A stretch of 64,000 bases of DNA from Fibrobacter sp. UWB11 (GTDB lineage: Bacteria; Fibrobacterota; Fibrobacteria; Fibrobacterales; Fibrobacteraceae). The notes under the pieces are model-generated. The model searched no databases, was not told the origin of the DNA, and saw nothing but the letters and a program-made list of their open reading frames with translations. Both the position numbers and the translations under genes were made by a program. Location: the NCBI RefSeq assembly GCF_900143015.1, contig NZ_FSRT01000001.1, forward strand, positions 2,029,029 to 2,093,028, given 5' to 3'. This document shows, piece after piece, positions 27,276-36,370 of the stretch. How positions within the stretch are numbered: position 1 is the first letter of the stretch; each line of letters starts with the position of its first letter.

Positions 27276-28258
27276 AACAGATGGCGCACACGGTCCATCA
27301 TGACCTTGGCCTTGGCGCGGGCGCGTTCCTTACCGTAAGCAAGAATCTTTTCGATTTCATCGGTATGGTCGAGCAAATAGAAATACTTTTCGCGAGCGGC
27401 ACCGAGATGTTCTTCGAGGACGTTCTGGAGTTCCTGCTTGGCATGCCCCCAGCCCATGCCGCCGGCGCGGTAGCGTGCTGCGAGAGCTTCGGTCTGTTCC
27501 GGCGTTGCAAAGAGTTTGTACAACTTAAACACGTTGCAAGTATCCGGATCCTTCGGTTCTTCGATGCTCTGGGAGTTCGTCACAATCTTGCCGAGACGCT
27601 TCTTGAGTGCCTTCGGTTCGAGGAAGATGTCGATGTAGTTGTCGTAGGACTTGCTCATCTTGCGACCATCGAGACCCGGGATAACACCAGTCGATTCCTG
27701 GAAAACCGGTTCCGGAATGGTGAACACGTCTTCGCCAAAATGCTTGTTGAACTTGATGGCGATATCGCGAGCAAATTCGACGTGTTGCTTTTGGTCCTTG
27801 CCCACCGGCACGATGTCGGCGCTGAACATGAGGATGTCGGCATCCATGAGGCACGGGTAGCAGTAAAGGCCCATGTTCACGTTGGAATCCACATCAACAC
27901 CAGCAGCGGTGTTGGCTTCGACCTTGGCCTTGTAGGCATGGGCGCGGTTCATAAAGCCCTTCGGCGTAAAGCAGCTGAGAGCCCAGCTGAGTTCAAAGAT
28001 TTCAGGAATATCGCTCTGCTTGTAGAACAGGGATTCTTCCGGGTTGAGACCGAGAGCGAGCCAAGTTGCAGCGACCTTGTAGATATTCGCACGCATTTCG
28101 GCGCCGTTCTGCACAGTCGTCAAAGCGTGATAGTCCGCAATGAAATAGACCGTGTCGTAAGTCTTTGTAAGTTCAAGAGCCGGGCGGATAGCGCCCACAT
28201 AGTTGCCGAGATGGGGTGTGCCCGTCGGCTTGATACCGGTAAGTGAAATCTTTTTCAT
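27263..28258 (-). CDS. trpS: Tryptophanyl-tRNA synthetase
   Basis: About 331 residues from ATG 28258 (a TTG three codons upstream is the alternative). Class Ic synthetase: the HIGH equivalent is HLGN in GTPHLGNYVGAIRPAL, and the KMSKS loop is exact in GRKMSKSYDNYIDIF. DADILMFSADIVPVGKDQKQ contains the conserved ATP/Trp-site region. It is divergent from the RNase D gene; no T-box-like leader was seen. Confidence 0.95.
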   Translation of the reverse strand: MKKISLTGIKPTGTPHLGNYVGAIRPALELTKTYDTVYFIADYHALTTVQNGAEMRANIYKVAATWLALGLNPEESLFYKQSDIPEIFELSWALSCFTPKGFMNRAHAYKAKVEANTAAGVDVDSNVNMGLYCYPCLMDADILMFSADIVPVGKDQKQHVEFARDIAIKFNKHFGEDVFTIPEPVFQESTGVIPGLDGRKMSKSYDNYIDIFLEPKALKKRLGKIVTNSQSIEEPKDPDTCNVFKLYKLFATPEQTEALAARYRAGGMGWGHAKQELQNVLEEHLGAAREKYFYLLDHTDEIEKILAYGKERARAKAKVMMDRVRHLLGTY

Positions 28259-28291
28259 GGGGTGCAATTTAGGAAATTTTCACTGTGCGTT

Positions 28292-28320
28292 ACAGCACAC
28301 TTGCGCGGGGAAAGTGCTGT
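28292..28320. promoter_or_regulatory. Inverted repeat between trpS and rnd
   Basis: ACAGCAC - 15 bases - GTGCTGT in the divergent intergenic region. It could be an operator or a leader hairpin; only the symmetry supports it. Confidence 0.3.
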
Positions 28321-28384
28321 GTTGGGGTAAATTCGGGGGAAAAATAGCGCGCTATCGAATTCTTTTATTACATTTCTTTTCCAA

Positions 28385-29545
28385 ATGATAAAAGACGAGA
28401 AATACATATTGGTAGATAGCGAAGAATCGCTCGCAGCTTTGCTTGCGGATTTGGAGCAATACGACATGGCCGCTGTCGACACCGAAGCGGATTCCATGTA
28501 CCATTACACGGCTCGTCTCTGCCTCATCCAGATTACTATTGGCGAACACCATTATATTGTGGACCCGCTTTGTGGGCTGGATCTTGCACCGCTTTTTAAG
28601 GCACGTGCAATGCAGACACTGATTTTCCATGGTGCAGATTACGACCTTAGGCTCCTGTGGCAGACTTACGGTTTTTCACCGAAGAGCATTTTCGATACAA
28701 TGCTTGCCGCAAAGATTTTGGGAGAACAGCACCTCGGGCTTGCCGATTTGGTCAAGGAATATTTTGGCGACGAGCTCAAAAAGGAAAACCAAAGAGCCGA
28801 CTGGACGATTCGACCGCTTTCGTTGGACATGTGCGAATACGCTATCCACGACACGTTCTACCTTCATGAACTTTGTGCTATCTTAGCTGAAAAATTGCAA
28901 CAAGCCGGACGCATGTGCTGGCTCACGGAACAGTGCAACGCACTCATTGAACACGCAAAAGCACCAAATGCTCCGAAAAAAGATCCTTGGCGCATTACAG
29001 GTTCTAGCATTTACGGGCCATGCGCACTGAACATTCTCAAACATTTGTGGGAATGGCGTGAAAAGCAGGCCGAAGAACTCGACCGACCGCCTTACAAGGT
29101 AATGCAGTCCGAACTGATGCTTGCGATTGTGAACGCCCAGAATTCGCATTTTCCGGATGTCGACGAAACGTACCTGCCGAAACTCCCCCGCAATTTTAAG
29201 GGAGATCGTCTGGAATCGTTCCTCAACATGCTCCGCGAAGCTGTAGCCGTCCCTGAATGTGACTGGCCCATGCGACTTCCCAAGGCACCACCACCGCCGG
29301 TCATTCCGCACTCCGATTTGCTCAGCGCTCTCAAAACATGGCGCGATGAAAAGGCCGAGGAACTGAAAATCGATGCAGCGCTCCTTGCGAACAAATCGCA
29401 ATTGATCTGGCTTGCCGCTCCGGGAAACATCCCCTGGCAGACTCGCTACGAAGAAGCGCACCTGATGCACTGGCAGCAGAATGTCTGGAACGAAATTCTG
29501 CGTGACAAGTTGCCCACGGCAAAGCGCATTGGCGAAGAAGAATAA
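28385..29545 (+). CDS. rnd: Ribonuclease D
   Basis: 386 residues. 3'-5' exoribonuclease for tRNA and stable-RNA maturation. DEDDy exonuclease domain: DTEADSMYHY (Exo I), FHGADYDLRLL (Exo II) and YAIHDTFYLHEL (Exo III with the tyrosine). Two HRDC-like helical regions follow (LWEWREKQAEELDRPPYKVM and LKTWRDEKAEELKIDAALLA), the usual RNase D architecture. A Pro-rich joint (PKAPPPPVIP) separates them. It is followed by the cyclo-ligase-like gene after 9 bases. Confidence 0.93.
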   Translation: MIKDEKYILVDSEESLAALLADLEQYDMAAVDTEADSMYHYTARLCLIQITIGEHHYIVDPLCGLDLAPLFKARAMQTLIFHGADYDLRLLWQTYGFSPKSIFDTMLAAKILGEQHLGLADLVKEYFGDELKKENQRADWTIRPLSLDMCEYAIHDTFYLHELCAILAEKLQQAGRMCWLTEQCNALIEHAKAPNAPKKDPWRITGSSIYGPCALNILKHLWEWREKQAEELDRPPYKVMQSELMLAIVNAQNSHFPDVDETYLPKLPRNFKGDRLESFLNMLREAVAVPECDWPMRLPKAPPPPVIPHSDLLSALKTWRDEKAEELKIDAALLANKSQLIWLAAPGNIPWQTRYEEAHLMHWQQNVWNEILRDKLPTAKRIGEEE

Positions 29546-29554
29546 AGGTTTTAT

Positions 29555-30139
29555 ATGGCAGCGTCCATAGTAATTGTAATCCTCGTATTGCTGATTTTCG
29601 GCAGCAGCCCTATTGTCGAAATGATTTTGAAAATGCGCCGCATGAGAAAGGGCGATGACATTATCAAGGAACCGTGGCAAGAAATCCACGACATTCCGGG
29701 CTACCACGATGCAAGGAACATTGCCGCGTTCTACCCGCTCAAAGGCGAACCGAACATCATGCCCATCCTCGAAGAACTCGCCACCGAAGGCCGCTTGTTG
29801 CTCCCTAAATGCGAGGGTGAAGGCATTATGCACTTCTACAAGATTGCAAGCCTCAAGAAAGACTTGGTCAAGGGGCACTATGGTATTATGGAACCCCGCG
29901 AAGGCATCGAGAAGTTCGATGGAGACATTCCAGTGTTCCTGGTCCCCGGTGTCAAGTTCAACTGGGACGGTAGCAGACAAGGTCATGGTAAGGGCTATTA
30001 CGACCGGTTCCTCGCCAAATACCCCAATTCGTTCAAAGCGGGTATTATGACCCCGGCACAGCTATCCAAAGAACCTCTTGAGCAAAAAGAAACTGATGTA
30101 AAGATGCACACGGTAATTGCCTGTAGAGAAAAGTACTAG
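29555..30139 (+). CDS. 5-formyltetrahydrofolate cyclo-ligase homologue with N-terminal membrane anchor
   Basis: 194 residues. The C-terminal part (about 50-194) carries the MTHFS fold and its ATP-site motif GHGKGYYDRFLAKY, preceded by PVFLVPGVKFNWDGSRQG. Enzymes of this family convert 5-formyl-THF to 5,10-methenyl-THF with ATP. Here residues 4-26 are a hydrophobic helix (IVIVILVLLIFGSSPIVEMIL), and the usual N-terminal basic K-x-x-x-R helix is replaced by this anchor. Whether the protein is active or has a different role is open. It directly follows rnd. Confidence 0.75.
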   Translation: MAASIVIVILVLLIFGSSPIVEMILKMRRMRKGDDIIKEPWQEIHDIPGYHDARNIAAFYPLKGEPNIMPILEELATEGRLLLPKCEGEGIMHFYKIASLKKDLVKGHYGIMEPREGIEKFDGDIPVFLVPGVKFNWDGSRQGHGKGYYDRFLAKYPNSFKAGIMTPAQLSKEPLEQKETDVKMHTVIACREKY

Positions 30140-30173
30140 CACGCAACAAGACGCGCGTATTCTAAATTTTTAA

Positions 30174-30212
30174 TAGAGATGCCCGCTCAGCGGTGGGCAT
30201 GACAATTTAAAC
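30174..30212. repeat. Dispersed palindrome ending in ATGACA
   Basis: TGCCCGC - TCAGC - GGTGGGCA - TGACA, a member of the ...GGGAATGACA repeat family (compare 19335-19366 and 56923-56950). Confidence 0.55.
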
Positions 30213-30234
30213 CTTTTCATGGAGAATCCAGAAA

Positions 30235-31338
30235 ATGAGTTTCAACAATGACGACAGCCGTCGCGGTTTTGGCAACGATCGCAAGCGCAACTTTGGCCGC
30301 TCCCCGCGCCCGAATTTTGACGAAAACAAGTTCAACCGCGAACACCCGGACGACGAACCGGCAAGCCGCACGGAACGCCGTGGAGGCATCGGAAGCCAGG
30401 CACACCTCCGTCGCGACCGCGACAATTTCGCCAACCGTCCGAGCCGATTCGAAGAACGCGCAGAACGCCGCAATTTGAACGACCGCCCCACCTTTGACGA
30501 CCGTCGCGATTTCAACAGCGAGCGCCGCGGTTTTAATGAAAACCGCGCAGTTCCAGAAGGCGTCGTACCGGCAGTTGGCGATGCCGATGCAGCACCGCAA
30601 GTCGCAGTTGGAGGGATCAAGGAAGTTGAAGAACTTTTGAACAAGAGCCCGTTGCAGGTCCACCGCGTGCTCTTTATGCACAAGTCCGGCAACCCGAAGC
30701 TCTATGAACTCCAGAAGCTTGCCAAACGCGCCCATGTGCACGTTCAGCAGGTCGATTCCAAGATTCTCGATAGCTACGCCCGCCCGAACCACGGCGTTGT
30801 AGCCCTCATGAACGAGAAGGAACTCCTCAACTGGATGGATGTCCGCGAAGAATTCTTCAAGGCCCGTGATACCGGCGAAAAGAAACTTATCGCTGTTGCA
30901 ACCAACATCGAAGACCCGCGTAACCTTGGCGCTTGCATCCGCAGTTCTCTTGCCCTGGGAGTCGACATTTTGCTCCTCCCCGCGAAGGGCATGTGCGGCA
31001 TTACACCGAGCGTCGCCCGTACATCTGCAGGCGCCCTCGAAAAGCTCCGCATCTGCCGTCCGGACAATCTCGAAGGAGCCATTGGCGAACTCAAGATGGC
31101 CGGTTACCAGATTTTGGGACTCGATGCCGACACCGAAACAAACCTTGCTGGTTTCGACTTTGCAGACCACGTGGTGCTTGCCGTCGGTGGCGAAGACGTG
31201 GGCCTCCCCCCGTTCATCAAGAAGCAGTGCGACGCAGTGCTCCGCATCCCGATGAAGCCCGAAGCTCATTCATATAATGCATCAGTAGCCCTCTCACTCG
31301 GTCTTTACGAATACGCAAGATTGAGAATAAAAGCATAA
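30235..31338 (+). CDS. SpoU/TrmH-family rRNA 2'-O-ribose methyltransferase (RlmB-like) with Arg-rich N-terminal extension
   Basis: 367 residues. Residues 1-115 are a low-complexity extension rich in R, N, D and F (many RRG, NDRP and NFxN elements). Then comes a substrate-binding domain (VHRVLFMHKSGNPKLYELQK) and the SPOUT knot with the three family motifs: NIEDPRNLGACIRSS, AVGGEDVGLPP and IPMKPEAHSYNASVALSL. Members methylate rRNA or tRNA riboses with SAM. The extension resembles RNA-binding or condensate-forming tails. Confidence 0.88.
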   Translation: MSFNNDDSRRGFGNDRKRNFGRSPRPNFDENKFNREHPDDEPASRTERRGGIGSQAHLRRDRDNFANRPSRFEERAERRNLNDRPTFDDRRDFNSERRGFNENRAVPEGVVPAVGDADAAPQVAVGGIKEVEELLNKSPLQVHRVLFMHKSGNPKLYELQKLAKRAHVHVQQVDSKILDSYARPNHGVVALMNEKELLNWMDVREEFFKARDTGEKKLIAVATNIEDPRNLGACIRSSLALGVDILLLPAKGMCGITPSVARTSAGALEKLRICRPDNLEGAIGELKMAGYQILGLDADTETNLAGFDFADHVVLAVGGEDVGLPPFIKKQCDAVLRIPMKPEAHSYNASVALSLGLYEYARLRIKA

Positions 31339-31420
31339 TTGCCGTTTTTATTCAAAAAGCGCCATTTTCCGTTGAAAATCCGCGTTGTAAAGTTGTAAAC
31401 AAGAACAACGTGTAAACATA

Positions 31421-31455
31421 AATAAACGCACCCATTTCCTATGGGTGCATTTATT
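31421..31455. terminator. Terminator between the methyltransferase and CotH gene 1
   Basis: GCACCCAT - TTCCT - ATGGGTGC with flanking AATAAA and TTTATTTTT. Confidence 0.8.
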
Positions 31456-31491
31456 TTTATAGCTAGCAAAAAAAGGAATGTGGATTGTGCT

Positions 31492-33330
31492 ATGATAAAA
31501 AAACTCGCTTTGTCGTGTAGTTTTGCGGCGGGCCTTTCGCTCGCGCAAACATACGATTTACCAATAGTATTCGTTGACACTAAAGGAAGATGCCTAGACA
31601 GCAAAGTCACAGAAAAAATTCCGGCCACAATGAAAGTACTGGACGGAAAGACGAATAACGTGGCTGATAGTGCCAAAGGAACACGTTACGATATTGGCAT
31701 AAAAGTCCGTGGACAATCCTCGGCTTTGTTCCCCAAGCCAGGTTACGGCGTGGAAGTACGTGACGAAAAGGGAGAAGGCAAGGATGTAAGCCTGTTCGGG
31801 CTGCCTCCTTCTGACGACTGGGTTTTCCATGGTCCGTATGTTGACAAGAGCTTGGTGCGTAACGCACTTGCACACTGGCTCTTTAGGCAGGCAGGCCATT
31901 ACAGCCCGCGTAGCAAGCATTTCGACCTGTACATCAACGGGGTCTATCGCGGAGTCTATGTGCTTCTCGAAAAAATCAAGCGTGACAAATACCGCGTCAA
32001 TGTTAGCAAGCTCAAAGAAACAGATATCAGCGGCGAAGAAGTGACTGGCGGCTATATTTGGGCTTTCGACAAAACGGGAACTAACACGGGTGGCGCAGGC
32101 AATGGTCCCATCGAAAAGGAAGGTTTCAGCACCTCCGACGGTTTGAATGTCATTTTGCACTATCCCAAGAAGGAAAACATCAAGAGTGAGCAGGAAGCCT
32201 ACCTGAAAAAGTACTTGAACGATCTTGAAGGCCTGTTCAAGAACGGCAAGAACGGTCAGGGGTATGAAAAATACGTCGATATGACTTCTGCGCTGGACTA
32301 CGTGTTGCACGAAGAAGTGACCAACAACGCGGACTCCTACTGGTGCAGTTTCTTCTTGCACAAACCCAAGGACAAGATAGACTCGAACGGAGTCAAGACC
32401 GAAGGCAAAGTAACGCTCGGCCCCGCTTGGGATTTCAACCTCGCCATGAGCAACGGCTCCCAGCCTGAAAACGGCGGCGGCCAAGGTGGTCAAGGTGGCT
32501 GGAACCAGGGCGGCGGCATGTGGGGCGGCGGATTTGGCGGCGGCATGGGCGGCTTCACCAGTTCGGGCAACGGATGGCAAATTGAAAACAGCATGAAAAG
32601 TGGCCAAGGCATGATGGGCAGCTCCTTGAAGGCTCCGAACTGGCTCCTTGGCATGTGGAAGGACAGCCACTACCAAAGCGAACTCAAAAAACGCTGGGCG
32701 GAACTTCGCAGCGGCGTGTGGCACACCAAGACCATGGACAAGTATCTGGATTCCATGAAGACGTACCTGAAGAGTGCCGCCGACAGAAACTTCAAACGCT
32801 GGCCGAACTTGGGTAAATCTAGCGGTCAGGGCGACAACGATCCAGAGCCAATGAAATTCTGCAACCAAGGCGGTGGCGGCGGCGGCATGTGGAATATGAA
32901 CATGCCCATGGGCGGCTACAATGCAACAACCTGGGACGGCGAATTCGAACATCTCCGCAAGAAGATGAAAGAAAGAATGGCCTGGATGGACCAGCAACTC
33001 GGATTTACCGAACCGGCCCAAGCCATCGTAACAGAACCGATTATCCATGAACCCGATTGGCAAAAGGAAGAAGAAGAAAAGCAAAAGCAAAAGGAAACAA
33101 TACGAATAAGCAAATTAGGCAGACTATCACCGACAAACTACTTTGAGGTTAATGGCAACATGCTTGAAATTCAAACAGATATCGGTGGAACATTTGCCCT
33201 TATCGACCTGAACGGAGCTGTTCTGTACAAGACCCAAATCAAGACCGGGGTAACTACGGTGGAGATTCCGTCCAAGGCAAGGAACAAGCATTGGATAGCA
33301 ACCCTTAACGGCAAGATGATGAATCGCTAA
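31492..33330 (+). CDS. Secreted CotH-family protein, copy 1
   Basis: Start set at MIKKLALSCSFAAGLSLAQ (31492), a signal peptide; 612 residues. CotH-kinase-like domain from about 25-460: KVRGQSSALFPKPGYGVEVR, DDWVFHGPYVDKSLVRNALA, LYINGVYRGVYVLLEKIKR and LGPAWDFNLAMSNG. The usual second Asp of the WDxD motif is Asn here. A Gly-rich insertion (about 325-375) interrupts the domain. The tail (TDIGGTFALIDLNGAVLYKT, ending in NGKMMNR) looks like a T9SS-type sorting domain. In other bacteria CotH proteins are atypical spore-coat kinases; the role in Fibrobacter is unknown and may be surface or cellulosome-like assembly. Confidence 0.88.
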   Translation: MIKKLALSCSFAAGLSLAQTYDLPIVFVDTKGRCLDSKVTEKIPATMKVLDGKTNNVADSAKGTRYDIGIKVRGQSSALFPKPGYGVEVRDEKGEGKDVSLFGLPPSDDWVFHGPYVDKSLVRNALAHWLFRQAGHYSPRSKHFDLYINGVYRGVYVLLEKIKRDKYRVNVSKLKETDISGEEVTGGYIWAFDKTGTNTGGAGNGPIEKEGFSTSDGLNVILHYPKKENIKSEQEAYLKKYLNDLEGLFKNGKNGQGYEKYVDMTSALDYVLHEEVTNNADSYWCSFFLHKPKDKIDSNGVKTEGKVTLGPAWDFNLAMSNGSQPENGGGQGGQGGWNQGGGMWGGGFGGGMGGFTSSGNGWQIENSMKSGQGMMGSSLKAPNWLLGMWKDSHYQSELKKRWAELRSGVWHTKTMDKYLDSMKTYLKSAADRNFKRWPNLGKSSGQGDNDPEPMKFCNQGGGGGGMWNMNMPMGGYNATTWDGEFEHLRKKMKERMAWMDQQLGFTEPAQAIVTEPIIHEPDWQKEEEEKQKQKETIRISKLGRLSPTNYFEVNGNMLEIQTDIGGTFALIDLNGAVLYKTQIKTGVTTVEIPSKARNKHWIATLNGKMMNR

Positions 33331-33356
33331 CCAATCCGTAAATTGTGATTACAAAG

Positions 33357-33383
33357 AGCATCCCTAAACGGGATGCTTTTTTT
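33357..33383 (+). terminator. Terminator after CotH gene 1
   Basis: AGCATCCC - TAAAC - GGGATGCT - TTTTTT. Confidence 0.9.
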
Positions 33384-33522
33384 GAGAAATATTGGCAAAT
33401 TTCAGCCCATTTGAAAAATGTCAAACTCTCAACACTTTCATCGAGCAACACGCAATAAACATATCCCTCTATTGACAATTCATATAGATTACGATAAGGA
33501 GTATTGCCTAAGGAGTATCCGC

Positions 33523-35361
33523 ATGTCAATCAAACCTAAAAAACTACTCTGCGCGCTAATCTACGCAATATCTGTGCCTTTGTTTGCACAGACTTATGAC
33601 TTACCCATTATTTTCGTTGACACCAAGCAAAAATGCCTTGACAAAAATGTCACCGAAAAAATTCCCGCAACCATGAAGGTTCTTGACGGGAAAACGAACA
33701 ACGTTGCAGACAGTGCCAAGGGCACTCTCTACGATATCGGCATCAAGGTCAGAGGACAGTCTTCCGCTATGTTCCCGAAGCCCGGCTACAGCGTTGAAGT
33801 TCGCGATGAAAAAGGCGAAGGCAAGGACGTCAGCATGTTCAACCTCCCGCCTGCAGACGACTGGGTATTCCATGGTCCTTATGTAGACAAAAGTTTATTA
33901 CGTAACGCGCTCGCCTACTGGCTCTTTAGACAAGCAGGCCGTTACGCCCCGCGTACCAAGCATTTTGACCTTTACATCAACGGTGTGTACCGTGGCGTGT
34001 ACGTGATGGTCGAAAAAATCAAACGCGGCAAGTACCGCGTCAACGTGAGCAAGCTTAAAGAAACCGACATCGCAGGCGATAGCCTCACGGGCGGCTACAT
34101 TTGGGCATTCGACAAGGTCGGCACCAACACGGGTGGCGGCGGTAGCAATAACCAGGGCGGTATTCAGGCCGAAGGTTTCAATACCTCCGATGGTTTGAAC
34201 GTCATTATGCACTACCCCAAAAAAGCAAACCTCCAAAAGCAACAGGAAGAATACCTGAAAAAGTACTTGAACGATCTTGAAGGTTTGTTCAAGAATGGCG
34301 GTAGCGGAAAGGGCTACGACAAGTACGTCGACGTAGGCTCTGCTGTAGACTATGTTTTGCATCAGGAAGTGACGAACAACGCAGACTCCTACTGGTGCAG
34401 CTTCTTCTTGCACAAACCCAAGGACAAGGGAGGCAAGAACGGCAAGGAATTTAAAGAAGGCAAAGTCACTCTTGGCCCTCCGTGGGACTTCAACCTCGCT
34501 ATGAGCAATGGTAGCCAGCCCGAAAATGGTGGTGGCCAAGGCGGCGGTGGCGGCGGCTTTGGCGGTGGATTCGGAGGCGGCTTTGGAAGCTCGGGTACAA
34601 CCGGCTGGCAAATCGAAAATTCGAGCAAAGCTGGCGGCGGCATGATGGGCATGGGCGGAGGCTCCTTGAAGGCTCCGAACTGGCTCCTCAAAATGTGGAA
34701 GGACAACGATTACCAGAAGGAGCTGAAGGAACGTTGGGCAGAACTCCGCAGTGGCGTTTGGCACACCAAGACTTTGGATCTCTACCTCGATTCCATGAAG
34801 ACGTACCTCAAGAACGCAGCCGACAGAAACTTCAAACGTTGGCCGAACTTGGGCAAATCAAGCGGTCAGAACGATGCGGACCCGCAGCCAATGAAATACT
34901 GCAATAGCAGCAGTGGCGGTGGCTTTGGCATGCCTATGGGTGGCTACAATGCAACCACTTGGGATGGCGAAGTGGAACATCTCCGCAAGAAGATGAAAGA
35001 AAGAATGCAGTGGATGGACCAACAGCTTGGTTTCAAGGAACCGGCACAGGCCATCGTCACGGAACCGATTATCCACGAACCTGACTGGCAAAATGACGAA
35101 AGGGACAATGGCGATACGATTCCGATGAACATCCACATGGATGAGTGGAGCAGACTCTCTCCGACAAACTTCTTTGTTGTCATCGGCAATTACCTCGAAG
35201 TCAACACAGATATCGGTGGAACATTCGCCATTATCGATTTGAACGGTGCAGTTTTGTACAAGACACGAGTTGAAAAGGGAAAGACTACTTTGGAAGTTCC
35301 TGCCAAGGCAAGAGACAAACATTGGATTGCAACTCTTAATGGCAAGATGCTTTCAAGATAA
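33523..35361 (+). CDS. Secreted CotH-family protein, copy 2
   Basis: Start at MSIKPKKLLCALIYAISVPL (33523), preceded by AAGGAG; 612 residues, exactly the length of copy 1. Domains are the same: a signal peptide, the CotH domain with WVFHGPYVDKSLLRNALAYW and LGPPWDFNLAMSNG (again WDFN), a Gly-rich insertion (GGGGGGFGGGFGGGFGSS) and a C-terminal T9SS-like domain. The two copies are highly similar through most of their length and differ mainly in the Gly-rich segment and the stretch before the C-terminal domain. Its own terminator shows that the pair is transcribed separately. Confidence 0.88.
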   Translation: MSIKPKKLLCALIYAISVPLFAQTYDLPIIFVDTKQKCLDKNVTEKIPATMKVLDGKTNNVADSAKGTLYDIGIKVRGQSSAMFPKPGYSVEVRDEKGEGKDVSMFNLPPADDWVFHGPYVDKSLLRNALAYWLFRQAGRYAPRTKHFDLYINGVYRGVYVMVEKIKRGKYRVNVSKLKETDIAGDSLTGGYIWAFDKVGTNTGGGGSNNQGGIQAEGFNTSDGLNVIMHYPKKANLQKQQEEYLKKYLNDLEGLFKNGGSGKGYDKYVDVGSAVDYVLHQEVTNNADSYWCSFFLHKPKDKGGKNGKEFKEGKVTLGPPWDFNLAMSNGSQPENGGGQGGGGGGFGGGFGGGFGSSGTTGWQIENSSKAGGGMMGMGGGSLKAPNWLLKMWKDNDYQKELKERWAELRSGVWHTKTLDLYLDSMKTYLKNAADRNFKRWPNLGKSSGQNDADPQPMKYCNSSSGGGFGMPMGGYNATTWDGEVEHLRKKMKERMQWMDQQLGFKEPAQAIVTEPIIHEPDWQNDERDNGDTIPMNIHMDEWSRLSPTNFFVVIGNYLEVNTDIGGTFAIIDLNGAVLYKTRVEKGKTTLEVPAKARDKHWIATLNGKMLSR

Positions 35362-35390
35362 ACTTCTAATTGAATTCCTCACTTAATAGA

Positions 35391-35420
35391 AATGCCGGCT
35401 CACCAATGAGTCGGCATTTT
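35391..35420. terminator. Terminator shared by CotH gene 2 and cysK
   Basis: AATGCCGGCTCA - CCAA - TGAGTCGGCATT, then TTCCTTTTTCTT. It lies between convergent genes. Confidence 0.82.
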
Positions 35421-35442
35421 CCTTTTTCTTAAAGGCGCGGAT

Positions 35443-36363
35443 TTACGTGTTCCAGAGCCAAGTGCTGAGGTAACGTTCGCCAGTATCCGGGAGCACTGCG
35501 ACAATGCGCTTACCCTTGAATTCCGGGCGTTTTGCGACAGTAAGAGCGCATTCGAGAGCGGCACCCGACGAAATCCCGACGAAGATTCCTTCTTCGGCAG
35601 CGGCAGCGCGTGCGGCGTTCCCAGCCTTTTCGGTACTCGTGAGGTACACTTCGTCAATCACCTTCGGGTCGTAATTCTTTGGAACAAAGTTTGCACCGAT
35701 GCCCTGAATCTTGTGCGGCCCTGCATAACCCTTAGAAATCATTGGAGAATCGTCCGGTTCAATTGCGATTACGTAGATGCTCGGATTCTTTTCCTTGAGG
35801 AACTTTGCCGTGCCAGAAACAGTTCCACCCGTGCCAGCAGTCGCAATGAACACATCCACCTTGCCATCCGTATCGCGCCAAATTTCTGGACCGGTCGTGA
35901 GGTAATGCGCTTCGGGATTTGCCGGATTGTCGAACTGCTGCGGAATAAAACTCCCCGGATTAGCGGCAGCGATTTCGTTCGCCTTTGCGATGCAGCCCGC
36001 CATGCCCTTAGCACCTTCGGTAAGCACCACTTCGGCACCGAGCGACTTCAAAAGCATACGGCGTTCCATGCTCATGGAATCCGGCATCGTGAGCACCACC
36101 TTGTAGCCCTTGACTGCACCGACATAAGCAAGACCAACGCCTGTGTTACCGCTCGTCGGTTCGATGATAAGCGCACCCGGCTTGAGCTTGCCTTCCTGTT
36201 CGGCACGTTCAATCATGTTGAGCGCTACGCGGTCTTTTGCGCTACCGAGCGGGTTGAACATTTCGAGTTTGACATAGACTTCGGCATCGCCCTTGTTGAG
36301 CTTGTTGATGCGAACAAGCGGTGTATTGCCAATCGTTTCGAGAATGTTGTTATAAATAGCCAT
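35443..36363 (-). CDS. cysK: Cysteine synthase A (O-acetylserine sulfhydrylase)
   Basis: Makes cysteine from O-acetylserine and sulfide using PLP. 306 residues. The PLP lysine is in LGSAKDRVALNMIERAE; the substrate loop is EPTSGNTGVGLAY; the PLP phosphate loop is TAGTGGTVSGTAKFL; the C-terminal SSGAALECAL serine contacts the PLP ring nitrogen. A hairpin followed by seven T bases lies immediately before the start codon and includes the GGAG ribosome-binding site, so expression is probably controlled there. Confidence 0.95.
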   Translation of the reverse strand: MAIYNNILETIGNTPLVRINKLNKGDAEVYVKLEMFNPLGSAKDRVALNMIERAEQEGKLKPGALIIEPTSGNTGVGLAYVGAVKGYKVVLTMPDSMSMERRMLLKSLGAEVVLTEGAKGMAGCIAKANEIAAANPGSFIPQQFDNPANPEAHYLTTGPEIWRDTDGKVDVFIATAGTGGTVSGTAKFLKEKNPSIYVIAIEPDDSPMISKGYAGPHKIQGIGANFVPKNYDPKVIDEVYLTSTEKAGNAARAAAAEEGIFVGISSGAALECALTVAKRPEFKGKRIVAVLPDTGERYLSTWLWNT

Positions 36364-36370
36364 AAAAAAA

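Noticed and set aside
28259..28384. T-box or other tRNA-sensing leader for trpS
   Set aside because: No T-box sequence (TGG..GCG-type) or specifier stem is visible, and the divergent interval is too short.
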